Of a stretch of DNA of 64,000 nt, positions 1 through 11,282 are shown in pieces (positions within the stretch are counted from its first letter, which is position 1; each line of letters starts with the position of its first letter). The notes under the pieces are model-generated. The model was not told the DNA's origin and searched no databases. It saw only the letters and a list, made by a program, of their open reading frames with translations. The position numbers and the translations under genes were made by a program. Source of the stretch: Mucor racemosus (Eukaryota > Mucoromycota > Mucoromycetes > Mucorales > Mucoraceae); contig JAPEHQ010000023.1 in assembly GCA_027405735.1 (NCBI GenBank), positions 62,001-126,000 on the forward strand, in the 5' to 3' direction.

Positions 1-51
1 GGATTACAAATCAAAAGGTTCATTATCTTACGATTAACCGGTGGATGCAAC

Positions 52-1432
52 ATAAATATTTACAGTAATAAGCTTGAATCAAGTGGTTACAACATCGTGA
101 ATTCTTGAAAAAGTTCTGAAGTATTATAAATTCTCTTATTTTTAAGTCTTACAAGGCTTATATGCGGAATATTAATCTAGAAAAATATTTTTGTCCAGAT
201 CACCAATTTTGACATTTTTTAATTTTTTTTTTCTGATTTTGCAAATTTAGAATTAATTATACTACCAATTATAAAAACGAAAAATACACACATATACAGA
301 ATTTAGCGCTCTATTTGATCAATAAAAAATAACCAACATTTTTATTGCAAAATATTACATGAAAATCCTTTAATCAAAAAACCGTTTTTGGGCCAAAAGT
401 ACAAATTTTCATTATATAATCTTTCATATTAAGCTTTTATAAAATTTATAGTAGATGTTGCTACAATTTTCTCTCATAATGTAGTATGTTTAAATGTTGA
501 TTTTGGTATCAAAAATTGATTTTTCTGTTTTTTGATCAAAATCATGAGTGCTAGTAAGGATGAAATGAGTCCCGAAAATGTCCGCTATAAAAACTGAATT
601 TTCAGACCGTACGCGGTTAAATATATGAAAAGTTAAAAAAATAGAAATTCTTTTTTATTTAAAACTTAGATATACCATAGTATAAGAGACTTAAAAATTC
701 AATCTTGCTATGCCCAATTACGGCGTTGCTCTACGGACTCGCTTTTGCAATTTTTAATGAATGTATGGTATGATAGACGGTTATTCCGGTAGAAAATGTA
801 TGTTTCTATGATAACAAATATTGTCTATTTTGTTTAGTTTATGGTTCATGCGCTGTAATGCTGCTTTTACATTGCCTGAAATGAGCAGGAGGGTTTTAAT
901 TGCGCTGAATAATGTAAAGCCTTGAAAATCCTTTTCTATGTGTGTTGTTTCTCTCTTTTTTTTGTTTTTGTATTTCAAGGATATATTGACCGTTTTATAA
1001 GGCATATCAGACTATCAAGCTGGTATTCTTTTCTTTTACCTGAATACGCATGCTAACATAAGGGACTAATATTTTTAATGTAAGTAGCAGTCTATATTGA
1101 AGACTGACATTTTCATTTAACTGCATTCTAAGATCAAATAGCATTATTTACTGCTGTATTGTTGTACGTATTTCTTGATTACCAGATCAGATTAAAGGCA
1201 ATGATATTTATTATCTATTCAATGAAAAACTAGAACTGGCTACAAACCCATGAAATGTTCCAGAAAAGTGATAAAATTTCAAATGATATAGAAACACAAA
1301 AAAAGAATAACAATCTAATTTCTTGTATAATAATCATAGTTTTGATCGTAGCTATATTTGAAAACAAATCTTTTTACAGTTGACAATCGTAAACTAAAAT
1401 AGTGAGTTTAAAGAAGGTAAATTTGTTTAAAA
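52..1432 (+). repeat. Dispersed non-coding repeat M, copy 1
   Basis: This is a roughly 1.4-kb AT-rich sequence that recurs four more times in the window (near 16,258, 21,815, 41,350 and 45,585). All copies start near the words tttacagtaataagctt and end near cgtaaactaaaatag. No copy has a long reading frame. This copy lacks the dynein-like exon found upstream of three other copies. It is joined at its 3' end directly to a fragment of another repeat (N). The coding potential and the class of element are unknown. Confidence 0.8.
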
Positions 1433-1745
1433 ATCTGAAACGTTAGCACTGGAAAAGTTATATCGACTGCAAAAAATAGGGTATTTTCGAAAACGCGTTT
1501 TTGCATTAAAGTTGAATATCGCAAGTACATTGCCATATAATTTTTTCTTGGTTTTATTTAGTGAATTAAATAGGTGAGCAGGAATGAAAAGTTAGACTCA
1601 GTTTTTAAGGAAAAGGTTGTGAGCTTTATGTGTTTCTGAGACTTTTGTGAGATATGAAATAAGTTTAAGAATAGGTAGCATCATAATGCGACCAATTCAT
1701 ATCTATTTAGCAGTGTCCAAGGTATATTTTAAAAATAACAGCACA
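1433..1745 (+). repeat. Fragment of 1.2-kb repeat N
   Basis: This stretch, starting at aaatctgaaacgttagcact, matches the distal third of the full repeat N at 13,690-13,990, and in inverted form the block near 62,230-62,510. It appears truncated where it meets repeat M, so it is probably a deletion or recombination scar. Confidence 0.65.
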
Positions 1746-1949
1746 CTATAATAAAGTAAATAATGTTTATTCTGGGAGTTTTGGAAAAAAAAATAAGAAA
1801 CCATGTTGTTTTAATTTAATTCATTCAAAGATTTCTCCTCTGACGTTTTCACCTTTTGTCACAGAAATTTTGCTGCTTCCATTGAATGGGATTCCTTCAT
1901 CAAGCTTTTTGGACTTTCAGATAATCTCTTCGCTTCTATAGACTCCATT

Positions 1950-4919
1950 TTATCGTAGGAAATCTTGGTTTTCAACAATGCCAACAATATTAGGAATTTC
2001 AACGGCCACATCTTGTTGTTCAAAACCAGGAGTTTCCGTTAGTTTATTCTCTGTTGCTTTTGAAGTTGCCGTTTTCTTGGGTTTGGGGTCGTACCATTGA
2101 CAGCTCATATCCCAATTGGGACGCCATGTGGCTTCCAAGCACTTTTTTGTTGACCAAGGTTCACCATATGTGATAGGAAGGAAGATTTGATAGACATATA
2201 TTAAAGCAACAGTAATAATCATAACCAAAGTCCACCGAAATTTAAATGATAGTTTACGAGTAAGCATTTCAAAAAAGACACCAGTGAGTAAAATGGCCAT
2301 GTAAAGAGAAGGCATATAGTGATGGAGGAAAAGTTGACGGCCAAACATGTTGAATGGAAAATAATGCATTGCCCAAGAAGTAAACAAAAGACCAGCAGCA
2401 GCATCAAATTTGGGCCAATCACCACCAAAATAATCCGTATTCATTTGACGCTTTTCGAGAATCCACAGAATACATTTCAATACAACATACGCAATAACAC
2501 AGGCAATGGAGCTCCAGAATACAAGAGGATTGCCGAGCAAGTAAATCTTTCGATTGTTTTTTGTCCAAAAACTGATGCCACGACGAAGAAAAGGCCAATC
2601 CTACATAGAAAATTAGTTGAATGCGGAATTTCTGATATGTAGTATATACACTTTACCTTAGGTCTCGAAGCAAATTTATGGCTAGCAGACAGCCCAGCAT
2701 TTACTCTCCACATGACTTTATTTAATTCCCAAACCTTTGCCAAAAATCTTTTACTTTTATATTCAATCATTTCAGTATCCTTGGGTACTATAAAAAATTA
2801 TGACTATTAGATTTGTGATAATAAATTATCGAAATTTACCTACAAAGATCGCTTCTAGATGTTTCAATTCTCCAAAGAGATCTGGCATAAAGTGCATCTT
2901 TCATGCAAGTTACTTCTTGTTGACCAAAACCCCAATCAGGCAATTTGTATTTACGTGAGAACAATGCACAGTTTTGAGTAGTAGAAATCAATCTGAATTC
3001 AGAACGACGAGCACGAAGACGATCTCCAGCAAAAGCATCAGAGCCATCATTAATGATTTCAACACGCCAATTATCGTTATTATCTCCTTCAAATCCTTTG
3101 TAACCATAAGCGCTAGTCATAGTAAAAAAAAAAAAAAAAAAACATAAAACATTAGTATATGCGGTGCACAGACATGTAACACACAGATGTAATGTATACC
3201 TGACTTCGTATTGGTACTTTTTATCATTGGTAGTAGGACGAATATCGTGTGTATGAAGACGTCTATGAGTTTTTGCGTGCACAAGACGAACGATATCACC
3301 ATTTTCAACAAATTCAGGACTTGTAAAATTAGTTGCATCTTCTTTTTCAATAATCCATTCATTTTGTTCATCGATGTGAGAGTAAACAGTTACCTGTTGT
3401 TCTACAAGACTGTGATGTTAATATACTGTATTTGATCTGATCATAACTCAAAAGTAGACTTACGTTTACTTCCTCGAGGGTACTGATGTTCATGAGAGTG
3501 TAGATAGCCACCCCGATAAGCCATATGATTCATAGTAATTTTAGAACCATAAACAACATCTAACACAATTTTAATATTGATTGCTTTATAAACATTTAAT
3601 TGAATATTACCTGCTTGAGATGATTGTGGAAACTTGTAGCCTTTTAAAGAGGTTTGGAATTCAGGGGACATGGCAGCATCACCTTCTCCTGACAAGGGAA
3701 GCATATCAAAGTGAACTTTAAACGATAAAATATAAATTGCCAAAGGAACCACAATTAGACAAATGGAGCGAGCAAAGAAATGCTTGATGAATTTACACTA
3801 TAATTTAAAAACGAGGTTCAAACATTGGACATGTATATACAGTATATATATATACTACAATATCAAAAACTAACCTTGGATACCTTTTCATCACCCCAAA
3901 TGTTCCACAGTTCATGCATGACAGCTAAACCAATAGTTGCAATAGTCAACAAGCCAACCCACTTGCAACTAACAGTTGCACCTAAACCAACACCAGTCAA
4001 TGTAAGCCAAACCCACCACCAAGCGGAGAATGCATCCTTTTGATGTTTACGAAAATTGAACCACATCAGTATGGTAAATGCAGTAAAGTACAATAGGATA
4101 GAATCCAGCAAGATTAAACGATTATTTGTAACAAGGCCATTTTCTAAGTGATGGATGTGAATATCAAATGATTACTGGCATTCAAAAGTATCATACATAC
4201 CATAACAAAGCAAAACAGCCGTCAAAACAGCAGTAGGAATAGAAAGACCACAAGCACGCATAGTCCAATAGGCAACTGGGATAACTAAAATACCATAGAT
4301 AGCACAAAATGCACGAATTTGTACATAGGGTACTTTGGGCTCAATATAGTCGCTGTAATATTAAGGAAAAAATCCTTTAATGTTAAGGTTTCAAGCATAT
4401 TTGTGCAACCACCACTTACGTCCCAATTCCTTTAAAATCAAATTTACCATTAAACCCAGCAAATATGGCAGCCCAAGTAATCATCATTTTCGCCAACTAT
4501 AATTTCTCTGAATACATGATTATGACAACTTGAATTTAATTGCACAGCTTACTGGAGGGTGAACATCCAAGAAAATTTTTTTGTTAATATATTTAGCGGC
4601 GAAACCACCAAAATGTACCTCATCAAAGCTATATTTTTGATTAGAATTGATGTTTAATATAAACAAACAAATAGTATATATATATTTACACTACTGATGA
4701 TGGTTGTGATAGTTTCCAAAGTCTGATATAGCTTGTCCATATAGTCAATAGTATGGATATACGCCAGTCTTTTTTATTTTGAGTGGCTCCTTGTTCCTTC
4801 TTTTTATATTTATTGCTGGAATCATCAAAAGTAGTATCAATATCATTTAGATTATCGTCTTTATGACGACGTTTGAGTTGTTCTTTGTTGGAAAACAAAG
4901 CACCCGTCGACTTGCTCAT
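1950..4919 (-). CDS. PMT1: Dolichyl-phosphate-mannose--protein O-mannosyltransferase, PMT1 family
   Basis: This ER-membrane enzyme transfers mannose from dolichyl-phosphate mannose to Ser/Thr of secretory proteins. I assemble 11 exons: 4919-4690, 4628-4553, 4496-4420, 4352-4201, 4143-3875, 3797-3611, 3559-3464, 3401-3200, 3112-2844, 2787-2657 and 2600-1950. They encode 779 aa, close to yeast Pmt1 (about 817). Visible features are the catalytic acidic pair in FDEVHFGGF (D79, E80), DVHPPLAKMM, IEPKVPYV, the MIR-domain LHSH motifs (GGYLHSHEHQYP) and the C-terminal FLHHYMPSLY plus ITYGEPW. These details resemble Pmt1 more than Pmt2 or Pmt4. The start ATG at 4919 leads into a charged cytosolic tail (MSKSTGALF) before the first membrane segment. 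Splice sites are by eye; the exon 1 donor (GT|GTAAAT) and exon 9 donor (T|GTAGGT) were chosen to keep the conserved frame. PMT1 normally pairs with a PMT2 partner, which is not in this window. Confidence 0.93.
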
Positions 4920-5130
4920 ATTTTTGACTGATAAAGTGGTAAAAAAAAAACGAAAAGATGCGTTATCAGGTTCATATATAATTATATGTATATACTCGAA
5001 ACTCAACACAATCAAGATTGTCTCACTTTCTTTGAGTGCAAGTAATTAAATGTCCTATTTGTACGTGGCAAAGACTTTTGACAGCAAAAAATATATATGT
5101 ATAATTTATATGCATGCACAATAATAGTTT

Positions 5131-6178
5131 TTATTTTCTAAATTTGCCTTGAAGCCATACTCTATACATTTTCAGTTTTCTTTGTCGGTTAACAATTAAA
5201 CGTCTGTCAACAGCATTTTGTTCAATTGTGAAATTTTCAAACATTTTAGCAATTTCTTCAGGCGTGAAAAAGTAAACTCTTGTACCATCACCACGAATAT
5301 AGAAATTCTCCTTTAAAAGCCTATTCTTTTTGAACCTTAATTGAGCAAGATCATATCTGCCGTAATCTCTAAACATGACTAGTCCTCCTGGTTTTAACAT
5401 TTTATATATATTTTTGATAGCCTGATCCCACTGATCTGGTGCCAATGCTGATAACACAAAAATGAGAACGATCATATCCAAAGATTCGGGCTCGATCTCT
5501 TTTGGTATCTCTGGACTAGATAAATCCCATACAAATGCTGATGATCTTGTGGCATCGTAATGTCGGTTTCCTCGAACAACGTCCACTGCTGTTGATGAAT
5601 AATCGGCTGCGTAAACGAATAAATCTGGATTTTTACTTTGATCCAACAATGGAAACATGGTATTGCCTGCTCCACATCCAATTTCAAACACTCGCTTTTT
5701 GCCAGCACCCTCTTGACTAGTTTCGAATAGCTCTGGAAACTCAATCTTTAACCAATTACGATCTTTGAAAAACTTGTTTTCATTCTTTTCGTAGAATTTA
5801 TTCCAATATTCTGCTGGTTTCTTGTAGTATTGCTCTACATTATCACGTTGTAAATACACAAACCTCATAAATACACTTCAGTTGTTACCTTGCTCTTCTT
5901 CAGGAACAGGATTCTCTAATTGAACAGACACTTTTTCTTTTGCCATATCTTCTTGCTCTTGATCCCAATCAACATGGTCCCTATATTCAGATTTACTGTC
6001 AAGTTTTGACTAATTCATATAACCAACTTGACATTTACCAAGCATTGTGAGCAAAAACATCATTGTCTTCTTTCAATAGTCGTGATCCAAATTTTGATGT
6101 ATTTTCTGTATTTTTGTCTTGATCTACATCCAAAACAGAAGAGCTTCTCTTTTTGCCAGTTTCCACAATATCAGACAT
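5131..6178 (-). CDS. tRNA (cytosine-3) methyltransferase, METTL2/Trm140 family
   Basis: A SAM-dependent methyltransferase expected to make 3-methylcytidine at position 32 of certain tRNAs. Three exons: 6178-6039, 5995-5889 and 5834-5131, giving 316 aa. The N-terminus carries the family block GSRLLKEDNDVFAHNA, followed by DHVDWDQEQE. The Rossmann SAM site is VFEIGCGAGNTMFPLL, with the acidic AADYSS later and MLKPGGLVMFRDYGRYD as the motif post-IV region. The last exon is open upstream to an apparent Met at 5868, but that stretch (MRFVYLQ) is intron; using the acceptor at 5835 joins EEQ to EQYYKKPAEYWNKFY in frame. The expected Trp of the NAW motif comes out as Cys at the exon 1/2 junction. There is no actin-binding fusion as in yeast Abp140. 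Confidence 0.88.
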
Positions 6179-6380
6179 CCAAGTTATTATCTACAACAGG
6201 TAAAAGATGAATATAAACGAAAAAATCGAGTTATGCACTATAAAGTAGTAAAAGCAGTCGTTTACCTGTGGCTGTTTGACCCATCTTCTGCCCTGAAAGT
6301 AGCTCAAGTTGGCGTTTTAAATCATCAACATCTAGCAATGCTCTGTATAAAGCGACAGAAGCATAATAGTATGGGAAACT
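6171..6380 (-). CDS. Possible 3' end of a small unknown gene overlapping the METTL2 start
   Basis: Reading minus from about 6376, an exon-like frame encodes YRALLDVDDLKRQLELL and SGQKMGQTAT, a plausible short helical or coiled-coil segment. It ends at a good donor (G|GTAAACG) and continues after an acceptor (TTGTAG) into DNNLDV and a TGA. That last exon contains the ATG of the METTL2 gene in another frame, so the two would overlap by 8 nt. I could not find a convincing start or upstream exon, and I do not recognise the protein. It may instead be 5' UTR of the methyltransferase. Confidence 0.25.
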
Positions 6381-6765
6381 ACTAATGTATTAAGCATTAT
6401 CACTTAAAGATGATTGATTTTTGCTTCACTGAAATATAAATACCAGGTCTTGAAAGTTTTGTTTTCGAAATGAGAAAAAAAAAAAACGTCGATTTGCCAT
6501 TGTTGGTCTTTGCTGCACTTGTTTAAGGAAAAAAATCAGCTAGATTACCTGGATGTCCTAAAATAAGTTGTGTATTTTTTTTTTTTGCGCTTTATCGAAT
6601 AATGTAAATTTTATATGAATTTAATTGCTTAATAAAAATCTAGGCTTGTAAAATCCGAGAAGCATTTTCCGAGGAGAATGCATATTTCTCAATAATTAAT
6701 TTTAGGTTATATACTTTTATATGAAAGATGTGCATATTCTGATACTTTTCTTCCAATCTTTGTCA

Positions 6766-7062
6766 TCAAGATATTCCAATTTTGGGATTTAAAGCCCATT
6801 TTTGTGGGGGGGGGGGTTTTGCAAAGCTTTGCTTATACTCATAATTATAAGACAGAGGTCGTCGACTTTGCAACATCTCTGGCATTTTGAAAAAATTATA
6901 TAGAAAGATTATACAAACCTGTAGTAACATTTTCATTAAATCTCGTTTTATCTGCCGCTCTTTTGTAGCTCGAATATCCGGCAAACTGTTAGATGGTGTA
7001 TTTGTGGTTTAAAGGATTCTCATTACCGTATAAACCAAATTAATACGCATTTTTGAGCTTTG
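6766..7062 (-). CDS. Possible small unknown gene
   Basis: A minus-strand frame reads PDIRATKERQIKRDLMKML, then a possible 42-nt in-frame intron, then LQSRRPLSYNYEYKQSF and a Pro-rich, short tail ending at 6766. The acceptor (CTAACAG) just upstream and the donor after CTACAG look usable. The sequence has biased, protein-like composition and a C8-10 homopolymer coding for prolines. No start is certain; an ATG exon upstream (MRINLVYT) does not join in the right frame. I do not recognise the family. Confidence 0.25.
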
Positions 7063-8189
7063 AAATATTGCTTAGCAAGACAGGAATTATTAGTAATTTT
7101 TTATTTCTAGAATTAGTTGTGAAAAATGAAAATATGATCATAATCATTCATGATCTAATAGCAAACAAATATTACTAGCCACAGCGAAAAAAGATAGTTC
7201 TTATCAAGTCAAGTAGTTTATTGTAACAGATAGTATCTGCACCAAATCTCAATTCTCTCTTGATTGGTATTAAATATATAGGCAATATCATAATTTGACA
7301 TGTGTTTTCATATAAGTTTAAAATGGAGGTTGTATGGTGTGGGGGCATAACTACACGTATACTAGATTAATTATACGGAGAAACAGTGTGTAGGTGGCAA
7401 AAGTTATTTGGTAAAAAAGGTTTTCATAGATAAAGGTGAATCTAATGCCATTTACACAGGTGAAGGGGCATACTGGGAATTATCCATCGTATTGAATAAA
7501 GTACACAGTAATTCTTGAAACCTGGACAATTTGGGTATAATAATATAATTTACAACCCTCTGTGTTGCACCAAACCACAAAAAAGTGAGCCGACGATTCC
7601 TGGGAATTTTTCGCTTTTTGCAACAATGACATGTTTATTTTTGCAGTTGCGCTTTCTATACTTCATCTCAATGTGGAACTTGATAAATCATGATTGGGTT
7701 TTGAAATGTATTCACCAGTAATATAGATTGCATGGCAAATTTGTAAACATCATGGCTTACAATCCAGAAAGATGGAGTTTTATAGAAAATTTCTTTTTTT
7801 CTGATTCTTCTCAAATGCCAATTTTGCCTGCTAAGCTAGAAACCTTTTTTTTTCTTCTTGTTCGCGTTGGAGATAATTAGGGAACTGTTTTACCGAGATT
7901 CAGTTTTGTATTGATAATTTTATTTATGCGCAATTTACTATATGCCATGGCTTAAAAAAGTAAAACAAAAAAAAACCCAACAGTTTTGTCTAGTTTTAGA
8001 AATCAAAATAACCTTGCAATATTTTTTTTGCGATAGATAATGATAAACTATCATGTTAAATATCTTGATTTGCCATGTGGAACTGATTAAAATGAAGTAA
8101 TCGTCGTCTTTTTTATCTGTAACCAAATAGAAGATTAGAAAAGAATGTGGTTAATGCAACAATAAATGAAACTCCGTCAGGATGTATTG
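7063..8189. other. Intergenic, no gene seen
   Basis: AT-rich spacer between the doubtful small gene and lactate dehydrogenase. It contains homopolymer T and A runs and short frames only. I see no domain-like translation and no repeat shared with the rest of the window. Confidence 0.5.
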
Positions 8190-8304
8190 TATAAAAAGAG
8201 GCTGAAATAAGCATTCGTTTCATTTCATTTCATTTCATTATTTTTTTTTGTATTAATTAAAAACCTATCTTATCTCTCTATTTATATTTAAATTATTATT
8301 TTAT
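8190..8304 (+). promoter_or_regulatory. Core promoter and leader of lactate dehydrogenase
   Basis: A TATA box (tataaaaag, from 8190) lies about 115 bp before the start codon. It is followed by a four-fold tandem pentamer (catttcatttc..., 8219-8238) and an A/T-rich leader. A strong TATA box suits a gene with high or inducible expression. Confidence 0.6.
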
Positions 8305-9213
8305 ATGGTCTCACACTCTCGAGTCGCTATTGTTGGTGCTGGTGCCGTTGGTGCATCACTTGCTTATGCATTGATGTTTAAAAATATCTGTTCCGAAATT
8401 TTAATTGTTGATGTTAGTCCTGATATCGTTAAAGCCCAAGTTCTGGATTTAGCTGATGCTGCTAGCGTCAGCCATACTCGTATTCGTGGTGCTACTTCTG
8501 AAGAAGCTGGTCAAGCTGATATTATTGTCATTACTGCAGGTGCTAAACAAAGAGATGGCGAACCCCGTACCAAACTTATCGAGCGTAATTATCGTGTATT
8601 GAAGAATGTTATTGGAAGTATGCAACCCATTAGACAAGATGCCGTCATTTTAATGGTATCAAACCCTGTTGATATTTTGACTCATATTGCTCGTAAGCTT
8701 TCTGGTTTACCTGCTAATCAGGTGATTGGTTCGGGTACCTACTTGGATACTACTCGTCTCTGTGTTCATCTTGGTGAAATTTTTGATGTCAACCCACAAT
8801 CAATTAATGCTTTTGTACTTGGTGAACATGGTGATTCTCAAATGATTGCATGGGATGCTGCTACTATTGGTGGACAGCCATTGACATCTTTCCCTCAATA
8901 TCAAAATATCGATAAAAAGGCTGTTTCAAAAATTGTTTCTGGTAAGGCAATGGAAATCATTCGTCTAAAGGGAGCTACTTTCTACGGAATTGGTGCATGT
9001 GCAGCAGATTTAGTACATACTATTATATTGAACAAAAAAGTGGTTCACCCAGTGTCTGTTTACGCTGAAAAATATGGCGTTACACTTTCTATGCCTGCCA
9101 AGATTGGTTGGGAAGGAATTCAACATGTTTATGATGTTCCTCTTAGTAAAGAAGAAGAGGAAAGACTTCAAGCATCTGCTGATGCACTTCGCGAAATCGA
9201 ACAGCTTTATTAA
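8305..9213 (+). CDS. ldh: NAD-dependent L-lactate dehydrogenase
   Basis: Reduces pyruvate to L-lactate with NADH in the cytosol. The gene is a single intronless frame of 302 aa, slightly shorter than animal and Rhizopus LDH (about 320). The dinucleotide site is VGAGAVGAS near residue 10 with the NAD-binding acidic residue in ILIVD. The specificity loop reads [11 protein letters not shown]: Gln82 fills the position where LDH has Gln102 and malate dehydrogenase has Arg, and Arg88 is the Arg109 equivalent. Catalytic Asp148 and Arg151 lie in DTTRL and His175 in GEHGDSQ. These residues support LDH rather than MDH. A poly(A) signal (AATAAA cluster) follows near 9340. Such LDH genes are typical of lactate-fermenting Mucorales. 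The absence of introns is unusual next to intron-rich neighbours. Confidence 0.95.
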   Translation: MVSHSRVAIVGAGAVGASLAYALMFKNICSEILIVDVSPDIVKAQVLDLADAASVSHTRIRGATSEEAGQADIIVITAGAKQRDGEPRTKLIERNYRVLKNVIGSMQPIRQDAVILMVSNPVDILTHIARKLSGLPANQVIGSGTYLDTTRLCVHLGEIFDVNPQSINAFVLGEHGDSQMIAWDAATIGGQPLTSFPQYQNIDKKAVSKIVSGKAMEIIRLKGATFYGIGACAADLVHTIILNKKVVHPVSVYAEKYGVTLSMPAKIGWEGIQHVYDVPLSKEEEERLQASADALREIEQLY

Positions 9214-10227
9214 ACAGCTCTTGTTCTCAATTTCCATGATGTTTATACCCCCCCCTCTTTAAATACATTCAAAAAATACAGTGTATATTTTATAATTATT
9301 TGTAAATTTAGTAACTTTATATTCTATTTCAAGACGAAAAATAAATAAATAAAACTATTTGATTCAATACAAAATGTAACATGAAGGATTCGGATCTTTT
9401 GAAAAAGTATCGTTGTTGTACAAGGATATTTCATTACAACTGATTTCTATAAATATGATGCCCATGAGTGTGATGTTGCACCAGAAAAAAAATCTGTCAC
9501 TCAAAAAAACCAAAAAAAAAAAAAAAATTGCGATATAGTACAGAAAATACTAATAAATATATAAAACATCCACCATATTAATAAAAAAAAGAAAAACTAG
9601 AAACATGTTTTTATATGCTATAAAATGATACAATAAAAAGAAAACATTATTATCTTGCTCAGTTTTCCCAAAAGAATCCTTTAAAGTTGAAAAGAAGATA
9701 CTTGCAAACTCGAATTGCACATCATTTGACAGCAACAAAAGATAGAAAAAGTAATAAACAAGCGATTGCATCAAATAATAAATAGTTCTAATCTGTTGAG
9801 CAAGTAAAGAGGCTGTTTGCAAAGATACAAGAGCTAAATTTATGCAAATATTCCAATGAAACCGCGAGTAGATTCATTCTTGTGAAATTAACAAGAAGAA
9901 AAGGACAGATCAAATGCTAATAAATCATTGGTTTCATGAACCATGTAGACATACGTGAATCAGAACCATTGTTTTCTCTCTGCATTTATCAACCAAGCGC
10001 TCGATGCTAATACCATATATACATATATAAACAATTGTAATATATCTGCCAGCCACCATTTTCTGAATCCTTTCATCTCTGACCTAAAAAGTTTTTTTAG
10101 GTTTAAATCGCCGTTTTTTTCTACTATTTAATGAAGGATTTATACCATTTGAATAATAATTGCCTCCTTCTCTTTTTCTTCTCTTTTTTTATATATATAT
10201 ATTTTTATTATTATTAAAAAAAGAAAC
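9214..10227. other. Intergenic spacer
   Basis: LDH 3' UTR with AATAAATAAATAAA near 9340, then AT-rich sequence with an A14 tract near 9518. The last 60 bp before 10,228 are pyrimidine-rich (ctccttctctttttcttctc) followed by tatatata, probably the leader of the next gene. No coding signal is apparent. Confidence 0.5.
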
Positions 10228-11141
10228 ATGCTGTCAAATTCAACGGAAAGAGAATCTACATCTTTGCCACCGCCATCCGCTTTATTTGGTTCAAACTACT
10301 ATTATCCATCTTCAGGTACATCCCCTCATAATAATGTCGCAGTAGAAGCCCGATCTGGTTATATGCTTCCTCCTCCTTCGAGTTTACCTGGATACCATCT
10401 TCCTCCTCCTTCACAATATATGTATTCATCTTCTCCTAATAATAATTCTTCAAATAATAGCAATAATAATCAATATTATTATCCTCCTACACCTCCTGTA
10501 TCATCAAATCCACCTCATCAACATCAACATCAACATTCAATTGTACCTCCACATCAATCGCATCCGATTCCCTTTAAAGAAGATCCACAACCTAAAAAAG
10601 AAAAACCTCAAAAGCGCAAACGACGTCTAAAGGATCCCAATGAAAATCCTCCCAAAAGCAAGAAAAAAACAACCCCACCTTATCATTATGAAGTACTAGA
10701 ATTGAAACAACAAAAGAAGCCTACCAAAAAGCAACGTAAAGAAAATGAGGCGGTGTCAGCAGCCGCAGCTACTTTGGCATCATTTGCATCAGTATCACCA
10801 CCCTTAACAGAAGAAGAAGAGGAAGAAAGAGAAGAAGAAGAAGAAGAAAATGCATATATTTTAAATGAATGTGTCAAATTAGAAGCTTGTGCAGGTCAAG
10901 GTGGACAATTTGAATGTGAAAAATGTGGTTTGAACTATAAGCATTTGAATTGCCTTCAGAAACATGGGTGGGAGCATACAGATGTACGTCTTGGTATGAC
11001 TAAACAACAACAAACTCAACTTTTAGAGGTAATTTAAAAAATTTTACCTTATTTTAGTTTCTACTCTTCTAAACAATCTTTCATAGGCAGCACAAATTTT
11101 AATGGATATTGCTAGATTTGGAATGAAAATGCGAATGCTTC

Positions 11142-11146
<5 letters not shown>
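10228..11146 (+). CDS. C2H2 zinc-finger protein with low-complexity N-terminus
   Basis: Two exons, 10228-11028 and 11087-11146, encode 286 aa. Residues 1-125 are Pro/Ser/Asn/His-rich. A long basic segment follows (KEKPQKRKRRLKD and KSKKKTTPP), likely nuclear localisation, then an acidic run (EEEEEE). One classical C2H2 finger follows: C-x2-C-x12-H-x3-H in CEKCGLNYKHLNCLQKH GWEH. The second exon adds AAQILMDIARFGMKMRML, completing the QLLEAAQIL tail that in my recollection follows this finger in fungal homologues. This supports the 58-nt intron (GTAATTT...TCATAG) and shows that the frame ending at 11,037 is readthrough. The likely role is transcription regulation in the nucleus; the target is unknown. 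Confidence 0.85.
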
Positions 11147-11176
<30 letters not shown>

Positions 11177-11190
11177 GTTCCAACTTGTAA
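11147..11190. repeat. (AT)n microsatellite at the 3' end of the zinc-finger gene
   Basis: An uninterrupted TA/AT tract of about 28 nt starts immediately after the stop codon, followed by AATAAATCAATAAA, a likely poly(A) signal. Confidence 0.7.
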
Positions 11191-11282
11191 ATAAATCAAT
11201 AAAAGAAACAGACATTTTTTGCACAAATACAATTTTTATTTAGCACTGTAGTAAATTCGGATACCTCATCCGATAAAATAGT

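Noticed and set aside
6061..6385. Plus-strand frames at 6,028-6,385
   Set aside because: They are antisense to the METTL2 first exon and the upstream exon-like frame.
8305..9213. Malate dehydrogenase as the identity of the 302-aa dehydrogenase
   Set aside because: The specificity residue is Gln in [10 protein letters not shown], where MDH has Arg.
9550..9822. 90-aa Phe/Leu-rich minus frame
   Set aside because: Looks hydrophobic only because of AT-rich DNA (Phe, Leu, Tyr, Ile codons); no start context or conserved motif.
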